DNA of 15,782 nucleotides from CAZDIO01 sp964505555 (lineage in GTDB: Bacteria; Bdellovibrionota_C; UBA2361; SZUA-149; CAZDIO01), in assembly GCA_964505555.1 (NCBI GenBank), contig CAZDIO010000078.1, positions 1 to 15,782 on the forward strand, written 5' to 3'. Below, in pieces: positions 5,038 through 13,945 of the stretch. Under the pieces are notes generated by a model. The model had not been told where the DNA came from. It saw only the letters and a program-made list of their open reading frames with translations, and searched no databases. Positions within the stretch are counted from its first letter, which is position 1. Every line of letters begins with the position of its first letter. The position numbers were made by a program, and so were the translations under genes.

Positions 5038-8000
5038 ATGTTACTAAAAAAACTCCACTCTCTCCTTACCGAACGAATCATGATCGTTCACGGTGGGATC
5101 GGAACGATGATCCAGCAATACAACCTCAGTGAGGAGGATTTCCGGGGTGAGCGCTTTAAAGATTTTCCTCATCCGCTCAAGGGGAACAACGATCTCCTCA
5201 CCATTACTCAGCCGCAAATTATCGAAACAATCTATCGTGGCTATCTTACCGCAGGAACTGATTTTCTCGTCACCAACACCTTTAACTCCACCTCAATCTC
5301 TCACTCCGACTACAAAACTGAACATCTTGTCTTTGAAATTAATCGTGACGCCGCACGTATCGCTAAAAAAGCAGCAATAGAATTCACCGCAGCAAACCCT
5401 GAAAAACCGCGCTTCGTTGCGGGGAGCATGGGCCCAACAAACAAAACCGCTTCGCTCTCCCCTCGAGTAGAAGATCCCAGTCACCGCGCAATTACCTTTG
5501 AGCAACTTGTCGTCTCCTATACAGAACAGATTCATGGGCTGATTGAAGGCGGAGCAGATGTGCTCCTCGTAGAAACGGTGTTTGATACTCTCAACTGTAA
5601 GGCGACGATCTACGCTATTGATGAGTATTCAAAAAAAACTGGCTCTCAGATTCCGGTAATTATCTCCGGCACGATAACTGACGCAAGCGGGAGAACCCTT
5701 TCAGGACAAACCACAGAAGCATTCTGGATCTCGATCTCTCATGCAAAAAACCTGCTTGCCGTAGGACTTAATTGCGCCCTTGGTGCAAAACAACTTCGAC
5801 CATTTGTTGAAGAGCTCTCGCGGGTAGCACATGTGCCGGTGGGTGCGTATCCAAATGCGGGGCTTCCCAATGAATTTGGCGAGTATGTTGAAACTCCAGA
5901 GGATCTGGCAAACGATATTGGCGAGTTTGCAAGAAGTGGTTTTCTTAATATTGCAGGAAGTTGTTGTGGAAGTACGCCAGCACATATTAAAGCCATTTCC
6001 GATGCCGTTTCAAAATACAAACCACGAAGCATCCCACAACCAAAACAAACTCTGATGCTCAGTGGACTTGAACCACTGGTGGTCACCCCAGAAACAAATT
6101 TTATCAATATTGGTGAGCGTACAAACATCACTGGATCGTCGAAATTTTCTAAGTTAATTAAAAGTGACAACTTTGATGCCGCAGTGGCGATCGCCCGCGA
6201 ACAGGTAGAAGGTGGAGCGCAGATACTTGATGTCAATTTCGATGAGGGAATGCTTGATTCTGAACAGGTGATGAAACATTTCCTCCACCTGATCGGCTCT
6301 GAACCAGATATCGCCCGGCTGCCGATCATGGTTGATTCTTCAAAGTGGAGCGTCATTGAAGCAGGGCTTCGCTGCATTCAAGGAAAAGGGATTGCAAACT
6401 CGATCAGCCTTAAAGAAGGCGAAGAGGCATTTGTTGAACGTGGAAGACAGGTCCTCCAATATGGCGCGGCAGTTGTGGTGATGGCCTTTGATGAGAAGGG
6501 ACAGGCAGATACCTTCGAGCGAAAGATTGAAGTATGTAAGCGTGCCTACACCCTCCTTACTGAAAAAATTGGATTTTCTCCTCACAACATTATCTTTGAT
6601 CCAAACATTCTCACCGTAGCAACTGGAATTGATGAACATAACGAGTATGCGCTTCATTTTATCGAGGCAACGAGGTGGATTAAACAAAACCTCCCTGGTG
6701 CACGCGTAAGTGGTGGTATCAGTAATATCTCATTTTCTTTTCGTGGAAACAGTGTTGTTCGTGAAGCGATGCACTCTGCTTTTCTCTATCACGCCATTAA
6801 GGCCGGTCTTGATATGGGGATCGTCAATGCTGGGCAACTTCCAGTGTATGAAGATATTCCAAAAGATCTCTTAGTTCTTGTTGAAGATGTTCTCCTCAAC
6901 AGACGAAGCGACGCTACCGAACGGTTAGTCGAATTTGCTGAGGTGATAAAAGGAGAAGATAAAAAAGATGAAACAGAGAAACAAGCGTGGCGAGAACTTG
7001 CGGTAGAGAAACGCTTGGAGCATGCGCTCATAAAAGGAATCGTTGATTTCATCGATGTCGACATTGAAGAGGCCCGAAAGAAATACGACTCTCCGTTGAC
7101 AGTAATTGAGGGCCCACTCATGGATGGCATGAATATTGTGGGGGATCTCTTCGGGCAGGGCAAGATGTTTCTCCCCCAAGTAGTAAAGAGTGCGCGGGTG
7201 ATGAAAAAGGCGGTGGCGATCCTCGTGCCGTATCTTGCTGCTGAAAAGAAAAAAACAAACACCACAAGTACTGCAACTAAAGTCCTCCTTGCCACGGTAA
7301 AAGGGGATGTTCATGATATCGGAAAAAATATCGTCGGTGTTGTTCTTGGTTGCAATAACTATGAAGTGATCGATCTCGGTGTGATGGTGCCGTGTAATAA
7401 GATCCTTGAAGCAGCAAAGAGAGAGAATGTTTCCATCGTTGGGTTAAGTGGACTTATTACCCCGTCTCTTGATGAGATGGTGTATGTCGCAAGCGAGATG
7501 GAGCGGCTTGGATTTTCGTTGCCACTTCTGATTGGCGGGGCAACGACTTCCAAAAAACACACCGCAGTAAAAATCGCACCTCATTATACGGGACCAGTGG
7601 TTCATGTGCTTGATGCATCAAAAAGTGTGCCCGTGGTGAACAACCTCACTCGCCCTGAACAAAAAGTTTCTTTTTTAGATGGCATCCGCTCAGAGTATGA
7701 CAAAATTCGAGAAGAACATCTGAACCGAAACTCGATAAAAGATTATTTAAGTCTGGGCAAAGCACGAGAGAATCGGTTGACGAGTGTTTGGGATGAAGTC
7801 CCGATTACAAAACCAAAAAAACTTGGAGTAACACTTTTAGATAATTTTTCGTTACAAGATCTTGTTCCAAGCATTGATTGGATGCCCTTTTTTAATACCT
7901 GGGAACTAAAGGGCAAATATCCTGACATCCTCTCCTCTCCTCATGTCGGAAAACAAGCTCGAGAGCTCTTTGTTGATGCAAATAAGTTGCTCAATGAGCT

Positions 8001-8721
8001 GATCTCTACCGGATCGCTTAAAGCTCAAGGGGTCTTTGGACTCTTTCCAGCAAATACCGTCAACTCCGAAGATATCGAGGTCTACAGTGATGAGCGTCGA
8101 AATAAAGTGGTTGCTGTGTTCCATACCTTAAGACAGCAAAGCCTAAAGCGGTCCGGGATTTTTAATCTTTCACTTGCTGACTACCTCGCCCCCAAAGAGT
8201 CTGGAAGAGAAGATTATTTGGGATGTTTCGTGGTCACTACAGGAATTGGAATTGAAAAGATCATTGAGAATTTTGAGCGCGAATTTGATGTTTATAGCAG
8301 CATCATGGTTAAAGCATTAGCGGATCGACTTGCCGAAGCATTTGCTGAGTACCTTCACCAAGAAGTTCGTCAAAACTACTGGGGTTATGCACCAGAGGAG
8401 AAGTTAAAACAGGATGAATTAATCCGTGAACAGTACCGAGGAATTCGACCTGCTCCCGGCTATCCAGCATGTCCCGATCATACAGAAAAAGAAACGCTTT
8501 TTAAACTTCTTCAGGTGCAAAAAACCACTTCGATACAACTCACAGAAAATTTTGCGATGTATCCTGCCGCCTCTGTTTCCGGTTTTTATTTTGCTCATCC
8601 AAAAGCAAAATACTTTGGTTTAGGAAAAATCGGAAAAGATCAGGTGCTTGATTATGCAAAACGAAAATCAATGACGGTGGAAGAAGTTGAGCGTTGGCTT
8701 TCTCCGAATTTAAATTATTAA
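5038..8721 (+). CDS. metH: Cobalamin-dependent methionine synthase
   Basis: This 1227-aa cytoplasmic enzyme transfers a methyl group from methyltetrahydrofolate through cobalamin to homocysteine, making methionine. Domains in order: homocysteine-binding (about 10-325) with zinc ligands C246, C309 and C310; folate-binding (about 350-620, INIGERTNITGS); cobalamin cap and Rossmann domains (about 650-895) with DVHDIG and cobalt-ligating H759; and the SAM-binding activation domain (about 900-1227, RPAPGYPACPDH). Zinc ligands and H759 are at or within one residue of E. coli numbering and the length equals E. coli MetH, so it looks intact. The usual DGGMGT aspartate is replaced by histidine (H18). 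ATG 5038 is preferred over TTG 5035; neither has a clear Shine-Dalgarno sequence. Confidence 0.97.
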   Translation: MLLKKLHSLLTERIMIVHGGIGTMIQQYNLSEEDFRGERFKDFPHPLKGNNDLLTITQPQIIETIYRGYLTAGTDFLVTNTFNSTSISHSDYKTEHLVFEINRDAARIAKKAAIEFTAANPEKPRFVAGSMGPTNKTASLSPRVEDPSHRAITFEQLVVSYTEQIHGLIEGGADVLLVETVFDTLNCKATIYAIDEYSKKTGSQIPVIISGTITDASGRTLSGQTTEAFWISISHAKNLLAVGLNCALGAKQLRPFVEELSRVAHVPVGAYPNAGLPNEFGEYVETPEDLANDIGEFARSGFLNIAGSCCGSTPAHIKAISDAVSKYKPRSIPQPKQTLMLSGLEPLVVTPETNFINIGERTNITGSSKFSKLIKSDNFDAAVAIAREQVEGGAQILDVNFDEGMLDSEQVMKHFLHLIGSEPDIARLPIMVDSSKWSVIEAGLRCIQGKGIANSISLKEGEEAFVERGRQVLQYGAAVVVMAFDEKGQADTFERKIEVCKRAYTLLTEKIGFSPHNIIFDPNILTVATGIDEHNEYALHFIEATRWIKQNLPGARVSGGISNISFSFRGNSVVREAMHSAFLYHAIKAGLDMGIVNAGQLPVYEDIPKDLLVLVEDVLLNRRSDATERLVEFAEVIKGEDKKDETEKQAWRELAVEKRLEHALIKGIVDFIDVDIEEARKKYDSPLTVIEGPLMDGMNIVGDLFGQGKMFLPQVVKSARVMKKAVAILVPYLAAEKKKTNTTSTATKVLLATVKGDVHDIGKNIVGVVLGCNNYEVIDLGVMVPCNKILEAAKRENVSIVGLSGLITPSLDEMVYVASEMERLGFSLPLLIGGATTSKKHTAVKIAPHYTGPVVHVLDASKSVPVVNNLTRPEQKVSFLDGIRSEYDKIREEHLNRNSIKDYLSLGKARENRLTSVWDEVPITKPKKLGVTLLDNFSLQDLVPSIDWMPFFNTWELKGKYPDILSSPHVGKQARELFVDANKLLNELISTGSLKAQGVFGLFPANTVNSEDIEVYSDERRNKVVAVFHTLRQQSLKRSGIFNLSLADYLAPKESGREDYLGCFVVTTGIGIEKIIENFEREFDVYSSIMVKALADRLAEAFAEYLHQEVRQNYWGYAPEEKLKQDELIREQYRGIRPAPGYPACPDHTEKETLFKLLQVQKTTSIQLTENFAMYPAASVSGFYFAHPKAKYFGLGKIGKDQVLDYAKRKSMTVEEVERWLSPNLNY

Positions 8722-8756
8722 ATATCACTTCGACCATTTCTGGTTAAGCCCAAACC

Positions 8757-8865
8757 AACGCCTTCCCCTGTCATTGCGACGATAGAGGAGATTCTCATTA
8801 AGAATTTCTCTAGTTTGTGGAGATAATAGAGAGAAAAACCTTGCACAAACCAACCCAAAGGCGTT
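8757..8865. repeat. Structured spacer with remnant of repeat family B
   Basis: The stretch is bounded by AACGCCTT (8757-8764) and its exact complement AAGGCGTT (8858-8865). CCCCTGTCATTGCGA (from 8765) resembles the left end of repeat family B, but the matching right half is missing. Inside, TTTCTCTA (8805-8812) pairs with TAGAGAGA (8827-8834), with one G-U. It lies between metH and the DUF3015 gene. It looks like a decayed or different palindromic insertion; no gene is visible. Confidence 0.45.
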
Positions 8866-8949
8866 AACTTGCGTCTCATTAATTAATATCTCTCTCCAGG
8901 TAAGCTCAGGAGCTTTTTGTTGCTTGGAGTAACTATATAGCGAGGTTGC

Positions 8950-9438
8950 ATGAAGAAGAAAATTACAATGATCGCTCTCTTGAGCATCATTCCAGTCAGT
9001 GCATTTGCAGTAGATAACGTTGGTGAGTGCGGTTGGGGGTCAAAAGTGTTTGAGGGACAGCGTGGTATTGCTCCTCAAGTTCTTGCAGTAACAACCAATG
9101 GAACTTTCGGAAACCAAACTTTTGGTATTACTTCGGGTACTTCCGGATGCACTCAGGATGGTGTTGTAAAATCCAATTGGAAAACAGCAATGTTTATCGA
9201 CGCCAATGCTAATAAGCTTGCAAAAGATATCTCTGTTGGCGGTGGTGAAACATTAGAAACTCTTGCAAGTTTAATCGGCGTTGAAAAGGAAGATAAACAG
9301 TTATTCTTCCAAACAACGAAGGAAAATTTCGCAAAGATTTTCCCATCATCTGAAGTAACTTCTAAAGAGATCCAACTCTCACTTCGAGAGGTTGTAGGAC
9401 AAAACGAGAAACTTGCTAAATACTCTGCGGTTATCTAA
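8950..9438 (+). CDS. Secreted DUF3015 family protein
   Basis: This 162-aa protein begins with a Sec signal peptide (KKK, hydrophobic core, likely cut after AFA at residue 20). The mature part shows the DUF3015 pattern: ECGWGSKVFEGQ near the start, then VLAVTTNGTFGNQTFGITSGTSGC. C27 and C67 are the only cysteines of the mature protein and may form a disulfide. It is probably periplasmic or envelope-associated; the molecular function of the family is unknown. Short GAGG (8942-8945) lies before the ATG. It overlaps the DUF4105 gene by 26 nt, so the two are almost certainly co-transcribed. Confidence 0.88.
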   Translation: MKKKITMIALLSIIPVSAFAVDNVGECGWGSKVFEGQRGIAPQVLAVTTNGTFGNQTFGITSGTSGCTQDGVVKSNWKTAMFIDANANKLAKDISVGGGETLETLASLIGVEKEDKQLFFQTTKENFAKIFPSSEVTSKEIQLSLREVVGQNEKLAKYSAVI

Positions 9439-11425
9439 CAAAGATTATTTAGTAGTTGTTTCTTTTAAGAGAGACACTACAGAGGGTGCCCGACATTTAG
9501 CTCGATCACTTTCTGGGTGTCTCTTCTTATTTGCGCTGCTGATCCTTTCAATCGTGCCCTTTTGTCGAGCGCACGCTGATTCTTCTAATCTTTCATATTC
9601 AGATCTCCTCATTGCAGAAGCAAAGGAAAAAAACCTCAGTAGCGATCCACTTTGGCACCGGCTTCTTTATTACAAGAAAAATGTCCTCTTTCCAGGGGTA
9701 ACAAGCCTTGCTGACGATCCAAAATTTTTTACCGCCCAAAAAGGAAAAACAGACCCTCAAGCGGAACTAGAAGAAACGCTTCGCAGCTTCTTTGCCCCAG
9801 TCACAGGAGATCAAAATTTACATCCCCAATGTATCTTCGTGGCACGTCTTTCTTGGTTAAAAGAAAAACTTGATTGGGAGAGCTCTCGCCTTCCTGCAGT
9901 TCATTGCGATCGATTTCTCGAGTGGAAGAGTGCTCTAAACGCAGAAGGAATCACGCTCATCTTTCCAACAGCATTTTTAAATAATCCCGGTTCAATGTTT
10001 GGACACACCCTGATTCGAATCGATGGTAAAGATCAAGATGAGAACACAAGACTCCTTGCCTATGCTGCAAATTATGCTGCGGATGCCACTGACAAAAACG
10101 CCCTTCTCTATGCAATGAAGGGATTATTTGGGGGGTACTTGGGCTTCTATTCAGTGCTCCCGTACTACAAAAAAGTAAAGCAATATGGCGATTTCGAAAA
10201 CAGAGACATCTGGGAGTATCAGCTAAATTTAAAAACCGAAGAGATCAACCGAATGCTTGAGCATCTTTGGGAGCTTCGTTCGATGGGTTTTCGCTATTAC
10301 TACCTTGATGAGAACTGTTCTTATTTTCTCCTCACTCTTTTTGAGGTAGCTCGCCCCGAACTTCGCCTCACAGATCGATTCCCTATTTGGTCAACTCCCA
10401 TTGATACTGTTCGTGCGGTGCTCAGCTATCCTGAGCTTCTAAAAAGTGTCACCTTTCGTCCCGCACAAAGTTCCGTTTTAACCACTCGAATCAAAGATCT
10501 TACCCCTGAAGAACAACTCCTTGGTCGATCCCTTGCTTCTGGAACCGCTCAGGTAACTGACCAAACATTCAACGAACTTTCTCCCGACAAGCAAGCAGCC
10601 GTAGTCGAATTTGCTTATGAACTTCTCAATTACGAGCGCCTAAAAGATCGGAGTGAGGATAAGACTGTAGAGGAACGTGGACATAGCTTGCTTGTTGAAC
10701 GAAGTAAGCTCTCTAGCCCCTTTAAGCAGGTAAATGTTCCAGTGCCTACCGTAAGGCCTGATCTTGGTCACAAAACTTCTCGTGCCCTTTTTGGCGGAGG
10801 TGTTGATGATCATCGCTTATTTTCAGAGTTTCAGATTCGACCCGCCTATCATGACCTCATGGATAAAGAGGATGGCTATACACTTGGTGCGCAGATAAAC
10901 TTTCTTGACCTGACACTCAGGCACTATGAGGGAAAACGTGTAGAACTTGAAGATCTCACCGTGATCGATATTGCTTCCCTCCCTCCACGAAACCGCATTT
11001 TTAAACCGATCTCGTGGAAGGTAAGTACGGGAATGAATCAGGAGAGATTTTCAGAAAATGACCGCGTGCTTGTCGGAAGACTTGACGGTGGGGCGGGCTT
11101 ATCATGGAAAATAGGAGAGCAGATAACTGCGTATACGTTACTTGATGGTGCCTTTCTCTGTGGAGGGAAGTTTGACGAGAATTTCTCTTTTGGTGGGGGA
11201 CCAAATGCAGGGGTGTATGTTGATCTGACAGAGAATTTACGAATTAATGTGGAGATGTCTTATCAACGTTATTTTTTAGGAATGGAAAATACGAAGACAA
11301 GCCTCCATGGAGAAGCTCGTTATGCGATTACGACCGATCATGCGCTTAAGTTTGGGGTTTCTCGGTTAAAGACATTTGATGACTACTGGACGGAAGGAGT
11401 TGTTTCTTGGGGGTGGTATTTTTGA
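9413..11425 (+). CDS. DUF4105 (Lnb N-terminal periplasmic domain) protein with C-terminal outer-membrane barrel
   Basis: This protein of about 670 aa has a hydrophobic secretion segment at residues 33-55 (FLFALLILSIVPF), likely cut near RAHA-D. The DUF4105 core (about 175-325) carries NNPGSMFGHTLIRI with H198 and LDENCSYFLL with C302, an arrangement suggesting a permuted papain-like His/Cys pair (inference). From about residue 455 the sequence is beta-rich with alternating polar and aromatic residues and ends in WYF, consistent with an outer-membrane barrel. No ATG or GTG precedes the signal segment in frame; TTG 9413, inside the DUF3015 gene, is the only plausible start visible, so the first 30 residues are uncertain and translation is probably coupled. 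Substrate unknown. Confidence 0.85.
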   Translation: MLNTLRLSNKDYLVVVSFKRDTTEGARHLARSLSGCLFLFALLILSIVPFCRAHADSSNLSYSDLLIAEAKEKNLSSDPLWHRLLYYKKNVLFPGVTSLADDPKFFTAQKGKTDPQAELEETLRSFFAPVTGDQNLHPQCIFVARLSWLKEKLDWESSRLPAVHCDRFLEWKSALNAEGITLIFPTAFLNNPGSMFGHTLIRIDGKDQDENTRLLAYAANYAADATDKNALLYAMKGLFGGYLGFYSVLPYYKKVKQYGDFENRDIWEYQLNLKTEEINRMLEHLWELRSMGFRYYYLDENCSYFLLTLFEVARPELRLTDRFPIWSTPIDTVRAVLSYPELLKSVTFRPAQSSVLTTRIKDLTPEEQLLGRSLASGTAQVTDQTFNELSPDKQAAVVEFAYELLNYERLKDRSEDKTVEERGHSLLVERSKLSSPFKQVNVPVPTVRPDLGHKTSRALFGGGVDDHRLFSEFQIRPAYHDLMDKEDGYTLGAQINFLDLTLRHYEGKRVELEDLTVIDIASLPPRNRIFKPISWKVSTGMNQERFSENDRVLVGRLDGGAGLSWKIGEQITAYTLLDGAFLCGGKFDENFSFGGGPNAGVYVDLTENLRINVEMSYQRYFLGMENTKTSLHGEARYAITTDHALKFGVSRLKTFDDYWTEGVVSWGWYF

Positions 11426-11492
11426 TTGGTGGTTAACTGTAAAAATCTACATTTGATCTGACAAACAGCACGCTGCTCGTTGGGAAGGGAAT

Positions 11493-11583
11493 TTAAACAC
11501 AGAGTTTCACAGGGTTACACAGAGTTTGAGAATAATTAATTTTTTCTTCCACTCTGTGTAACCCTGTGAAACTCTGTGTTTAA
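11493..11583. terminator. 33-bp perfect inverted repeat between convergent genes
   Basis: The arms 11493-11525 and 11551-11583 are exact complements around a 25-nt AT-rich loop. The left arm consists of three 10-bp units in tandem: ACACAGAGTT, TCACAGGGTT, ACACAGAGTT (11497-11526). It sits between the stop codons of the DUF4105 gene (plus) and the mla lipoprotein gene (minus), with short A/T runs outside both arms. It can act as a bidirectional terminator. It may also be an inserted repeat of a type common in some genomes. Confidence 0.75.
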
Positions 11584-11629
11584 TAAAAATAAACATCTCT
11601 CTGTATGATCAGATAGTAGTCACTTCAGG

Positions 11630-12238
11630 TTAACTAACCACCTTATCCAACCACAAAACCACCTCCTCCAAAATCTCCCCCACTCCTTGATCAAAGCCAT
11701 CCACTGCTCCTTCTGCACTGTATCTCTTTGTTGGCACCGCTTTAGAAAAGTACGTACTTGCCAACGTATTTCTAGCCCGAAGATCAATTAATTCCACACG
11801 CATCTTCACCACCGCACTTCCTGGCCGCTTATCTACATCGTGATAAAAATCTGTAATCTCCACCCCGATCTGCAGATCGCAAACCGCTCCACTGGTAGTT
11901 TGTGAGACCGTTTTAAATATCCCCACCTCTTCCAAGCGCTTCTGAAGTAAATACAAGAATCGTTTCGGTGGATTTTCAGCCCAGAAAGAGAACTGGTAGT
12001 GACCTCGTTGTGAAGGTTCTTCACTAAAAACAATTCGCTCGGTATTTACGAGTCGTGATGAGGTTCCATCATAGAGTAAAACTCGGTAAGGCCTTTGTGC
12101 AATCTCTTTACCAACTGCTTTTTCCCCACCATTAATTACATAATAAATCTCTCGATCTCCATGACCAGGAAGTTTAAAGCTGCAACCAGAACTAAATAAA
12201 ATCAGGTACAGAATGAAAAAAACTCCTCGCTTGATCAT
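11630..12238 (-). CDS. ABC-type transport auxiliary lipoprotein (PqiC/DUF330-like)
   Basis: This 202-aa protein has a lipoprotein signal peptide ending FSSGC, with C19 as the lipidated residue; lack of D at +2 fits outer-membrane sorting in the Lol scheme. The body shows the ABC_trans_aux pattern: YRVLLYDGTSSRL, then FAENP-type text (FWAENPPKRFLYLLQKRLE) and a late VKMRVELIDLRARNTLAS strand pair. It would sit on the periplasmic face of the outer membrane and receive or pass lipid with the MCE protein. Its ATG overlaps the MCE stop codon (ATGA), so translation is coupled. It is the last gene of the operon. Confidence 0.82.
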   Translation of the reverse strand: MIKRGVFFILYLILFSSGCSFKLPGHGDREIYYVINGGEKAVGKEIAQRPYRVLLYDGTSSRLVNTERIVFSEEPSQRGHYQFSFWAENPPKRFLYLLQKRLEEVGIFKTVSQTTSGAVCDLQIGVEITDFYHDVDKRPGSAVVKMRVELIDLRARNTLASTYFSKAVPTKRYSAEGAVDGFDQGVGEILEEVVLWLDKVVS

Positions 12239-13185
12239 TGTCCACCCCTCTCTCCAGGACCAAGATTTCCTTCATTTGGACCAAGAAGTAACCGCTTTGG
12301 ATTATCATACCGTTCAAAGGTTCTTGCTGCATTTTGTGCCGCAACACTAAGATCTTGTTTTGCATTTGCTGTCTCTACAGAGAGCACCTGCGCGGTGTTT
12401 GAAAGTGAGGCTGAAAGTTCTGTTACCTGTTTATCAAGATTTGCTGTTGTTGCCTTCACCTGATTGAGGATCCCCACAAGCTCCGTAGTGATCGTCTCTA
12501 GTTGGGCGTTGGTATTTTCACTGAGCTTTGTGACACTTTTACTCATCTCTTTTAAGTCCTTCGTTACTCCATTGATATTTGGAATGAGTTGTTGCAACTC
12601 CTGATCGTTTTTGGATAATGCCTGAGTTGCTTTTTCAACATTGGAGAGGATCGCTTGAAATTTTGCCCGGTTTTCTTCTGTAAAAAAGGCACTCGCCTGG
12701 TGAATCGCCTCACTTACATCTTCAATCACTGCTGGTAGATTATCCGCAATAGCGCTGAGTTCGGTGCGCCCTTCCAAAATTACTGGATAATCTTCATCTT
12801 CCGGAACTTCTGTCAGTGGTGCGCTTTCTGTACTACTATGGATGAGATCAATATTAGCAAGCCCAGTTAACAGATTTCGTCGGATGACGGCTCGTGTGTC
12901 AACCTTCACTGGGGTATCCTCTTGAAGTTTCAGCGTCACCTTAATCTGTTCAATATCTTTTGGTGAGATATAAAAATCCTGAACACTTCCCACCTTGATT
13001 CCCTTCATCGTCACATCACTATCGGCCTGAAGTCCATCAAGACTATGTTCCTTAAAGTATACAGTGAAATTTGTGTATGTAGTATCTCCCGTGGCTTCAG
13101 CTAGCCATAAAATAAACACAGTGATCGCGAGCGAAAAGATCACCACACCAAGGCCAACCCAAAAATATCTAGCGTGCGCTTCCAA
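12235..13185 (-). CDS. mlaD: MCE-family substrate-binding protein of lipid ABC transporter (MlaD-like)
   Basis: This 316-aa inner-membrane-anchored periplasmic protein has one membrane helix (about 8-29), an MCE domain (about 38-117) with VTMKGIKVGSV and GLANIDL, and a long helical region (about 145-295) that is longer than in E. coli MlaD. MCE rings form a hydrophobic channel for phospholipids. The C-terminus carries NPKRLLLGPNEGNLGPGE, a proline/glycine tail I associate with MCE proteins encoded beside a PqiC-like lipoprotein. The start is TTG 13185, supported by AAAGG six nt upstream overlapping the ATPase stop codon. It is encoded 9 nt after the ATPase and overlaps the lipoprotein by 4 nt. 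Confidence 0.9.
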   Translation of the reverse strand: MEAHARYFWVGLGVVIFSLAITVFILWLAEATGDTTYTNFTVYFKEHSLDGLQADSDVTMKGIKVGSVQDFYISPKDIEQIKVTLKLQEDTPVKVDTRAVIRRNLLTGLANIDLIHSSTESAPLTEVPEDEDYPVILEGRTELSAIADNLPAVIEDVSEAIHQASAFFTEENRAKFQAILSNVEKATQALSKNDQELQQLIPNINGVTKDLKEMSKSVTKLSENTNAQLETITTELVGILNQVKATTANLDKQVTELSASLSNTAQVLSVETANAKQDLSVAAQNAARTFERYDNPKRLLLGPNEGNLGPGERGGQ

Positions 13186-13194
13186 ATCTCGCCT

Positions 13195-13944
13195 TTAATT
13201 TGTTACTCGGGAGGAGAAATACTCCTGTACCCATGGATGATCGAGCTTTACAACTTCTTCAACGGGCGCATCAATCAACACTTTTCCTTCATCAAGTACT
13301 ACTACCTGATCGGTTATACTTAACAATGTATCGAGATCATGTGTAACGATAAAGATCGTCAGCCCCAAACCATCACAGAGCGTACGAACTAACGTATCAA
13401 AGGCTCTTGCATTAATCGGGTCAAGGCCTGAAGTAGGTTCATCAAGAAAGAGGATCTCTGGTTCTAGAGCAAGTGCGCGAGCAAGCGCTACCCGTTTACG
13501 CATACCCCCCGATAACTCACTAGGCATCTTACTCACCGTGTCTGCTGAGAGTCCCGCTAAAGCTAAGCGGAGCTGAACTATTGCAGCTATTGTTTCATCT
13601 GAAAATCCCGCCGCCTGCTCTTCTAGCGGGACTGCAACATTTTCCCCTACGTTTAGTGCAGAAAAGAGAGCCCCGTTTTGAAAAAGAACCCCGATCCGAC
13701 TCCGTAACATACGAAGATCTTCTGGTTCCTGCTGCCACACATCTTTTCCAAAGAGACTCACTTTACCGGCAGATGGGGGAAGCAACCCAATAATTTCACG
13801 AAGCACCGTAGATTTTCCCGAACCACTCCCACCAATAAGTGCCGCAATTGTTCCTCTACGTACCGAAAAAGTGACACCATCATGAACAACTTTATCACCA
13901 AAGCGAGTAACTACGTTCTCAACTTCGATAACAGAATCACCCAT
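13195..13944 (-). CDS. mlaF: Lipid transport ABC ATPase (MlaF-like)
   Basis: This 249-aa cytoplasmic ATPase powers the MlaE permease. All ABC motifs are intact: Walker A GGSGSGKST (38-46), Q89 in the Q-loop, signature LSGGM (144-148), Walker B ILFLDEP with catalytic E169, and switch H202 in THD. VLFQNGALF after the Q-loop is typical of the MlaF group. ATG 13944 begins 1 nt after the permease stop codon. A TTG seven codons upstream (13965) is possible but would overlap the permease. Start choice is therefore slightly uncertain; the function is not. Confidence 0.93.
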   Translation of the reverse strand: MGDSVIEVENVVTRFGDKVVHDGVTFSVRRGTIAALIGGSGSGKSTVLREIIGLLPPSAGKVSLFGKDVWQQEPEDLRMLRSRIGVLFQNGALFSALNVGENVAVPLEEQAAGFSDETIAAIVQLRLALAGLSADTVSKMPSELSGGMRKRVALARALALEPEILFLDEPTSGLDPINARAFDTLVRTLCDGLGLTIFIVTHDLDTLLSITDQVVVLDEGKVLIDAPVEEVVKLDHPWVQEYFSSRVTN

Positions 13945-13945
13945 G

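Noticed and set aside
6925..7314. Long antisense frames within metH
   Set aside because: They are shadows of a strongly conserved gene; no antisense promoter or protein motif supports them.
11493..11583. CRISPR-like array
   Set aside because: The 10-bp units are contiguous with no unique spacers, are inverted between arms, and no cas gene is present.
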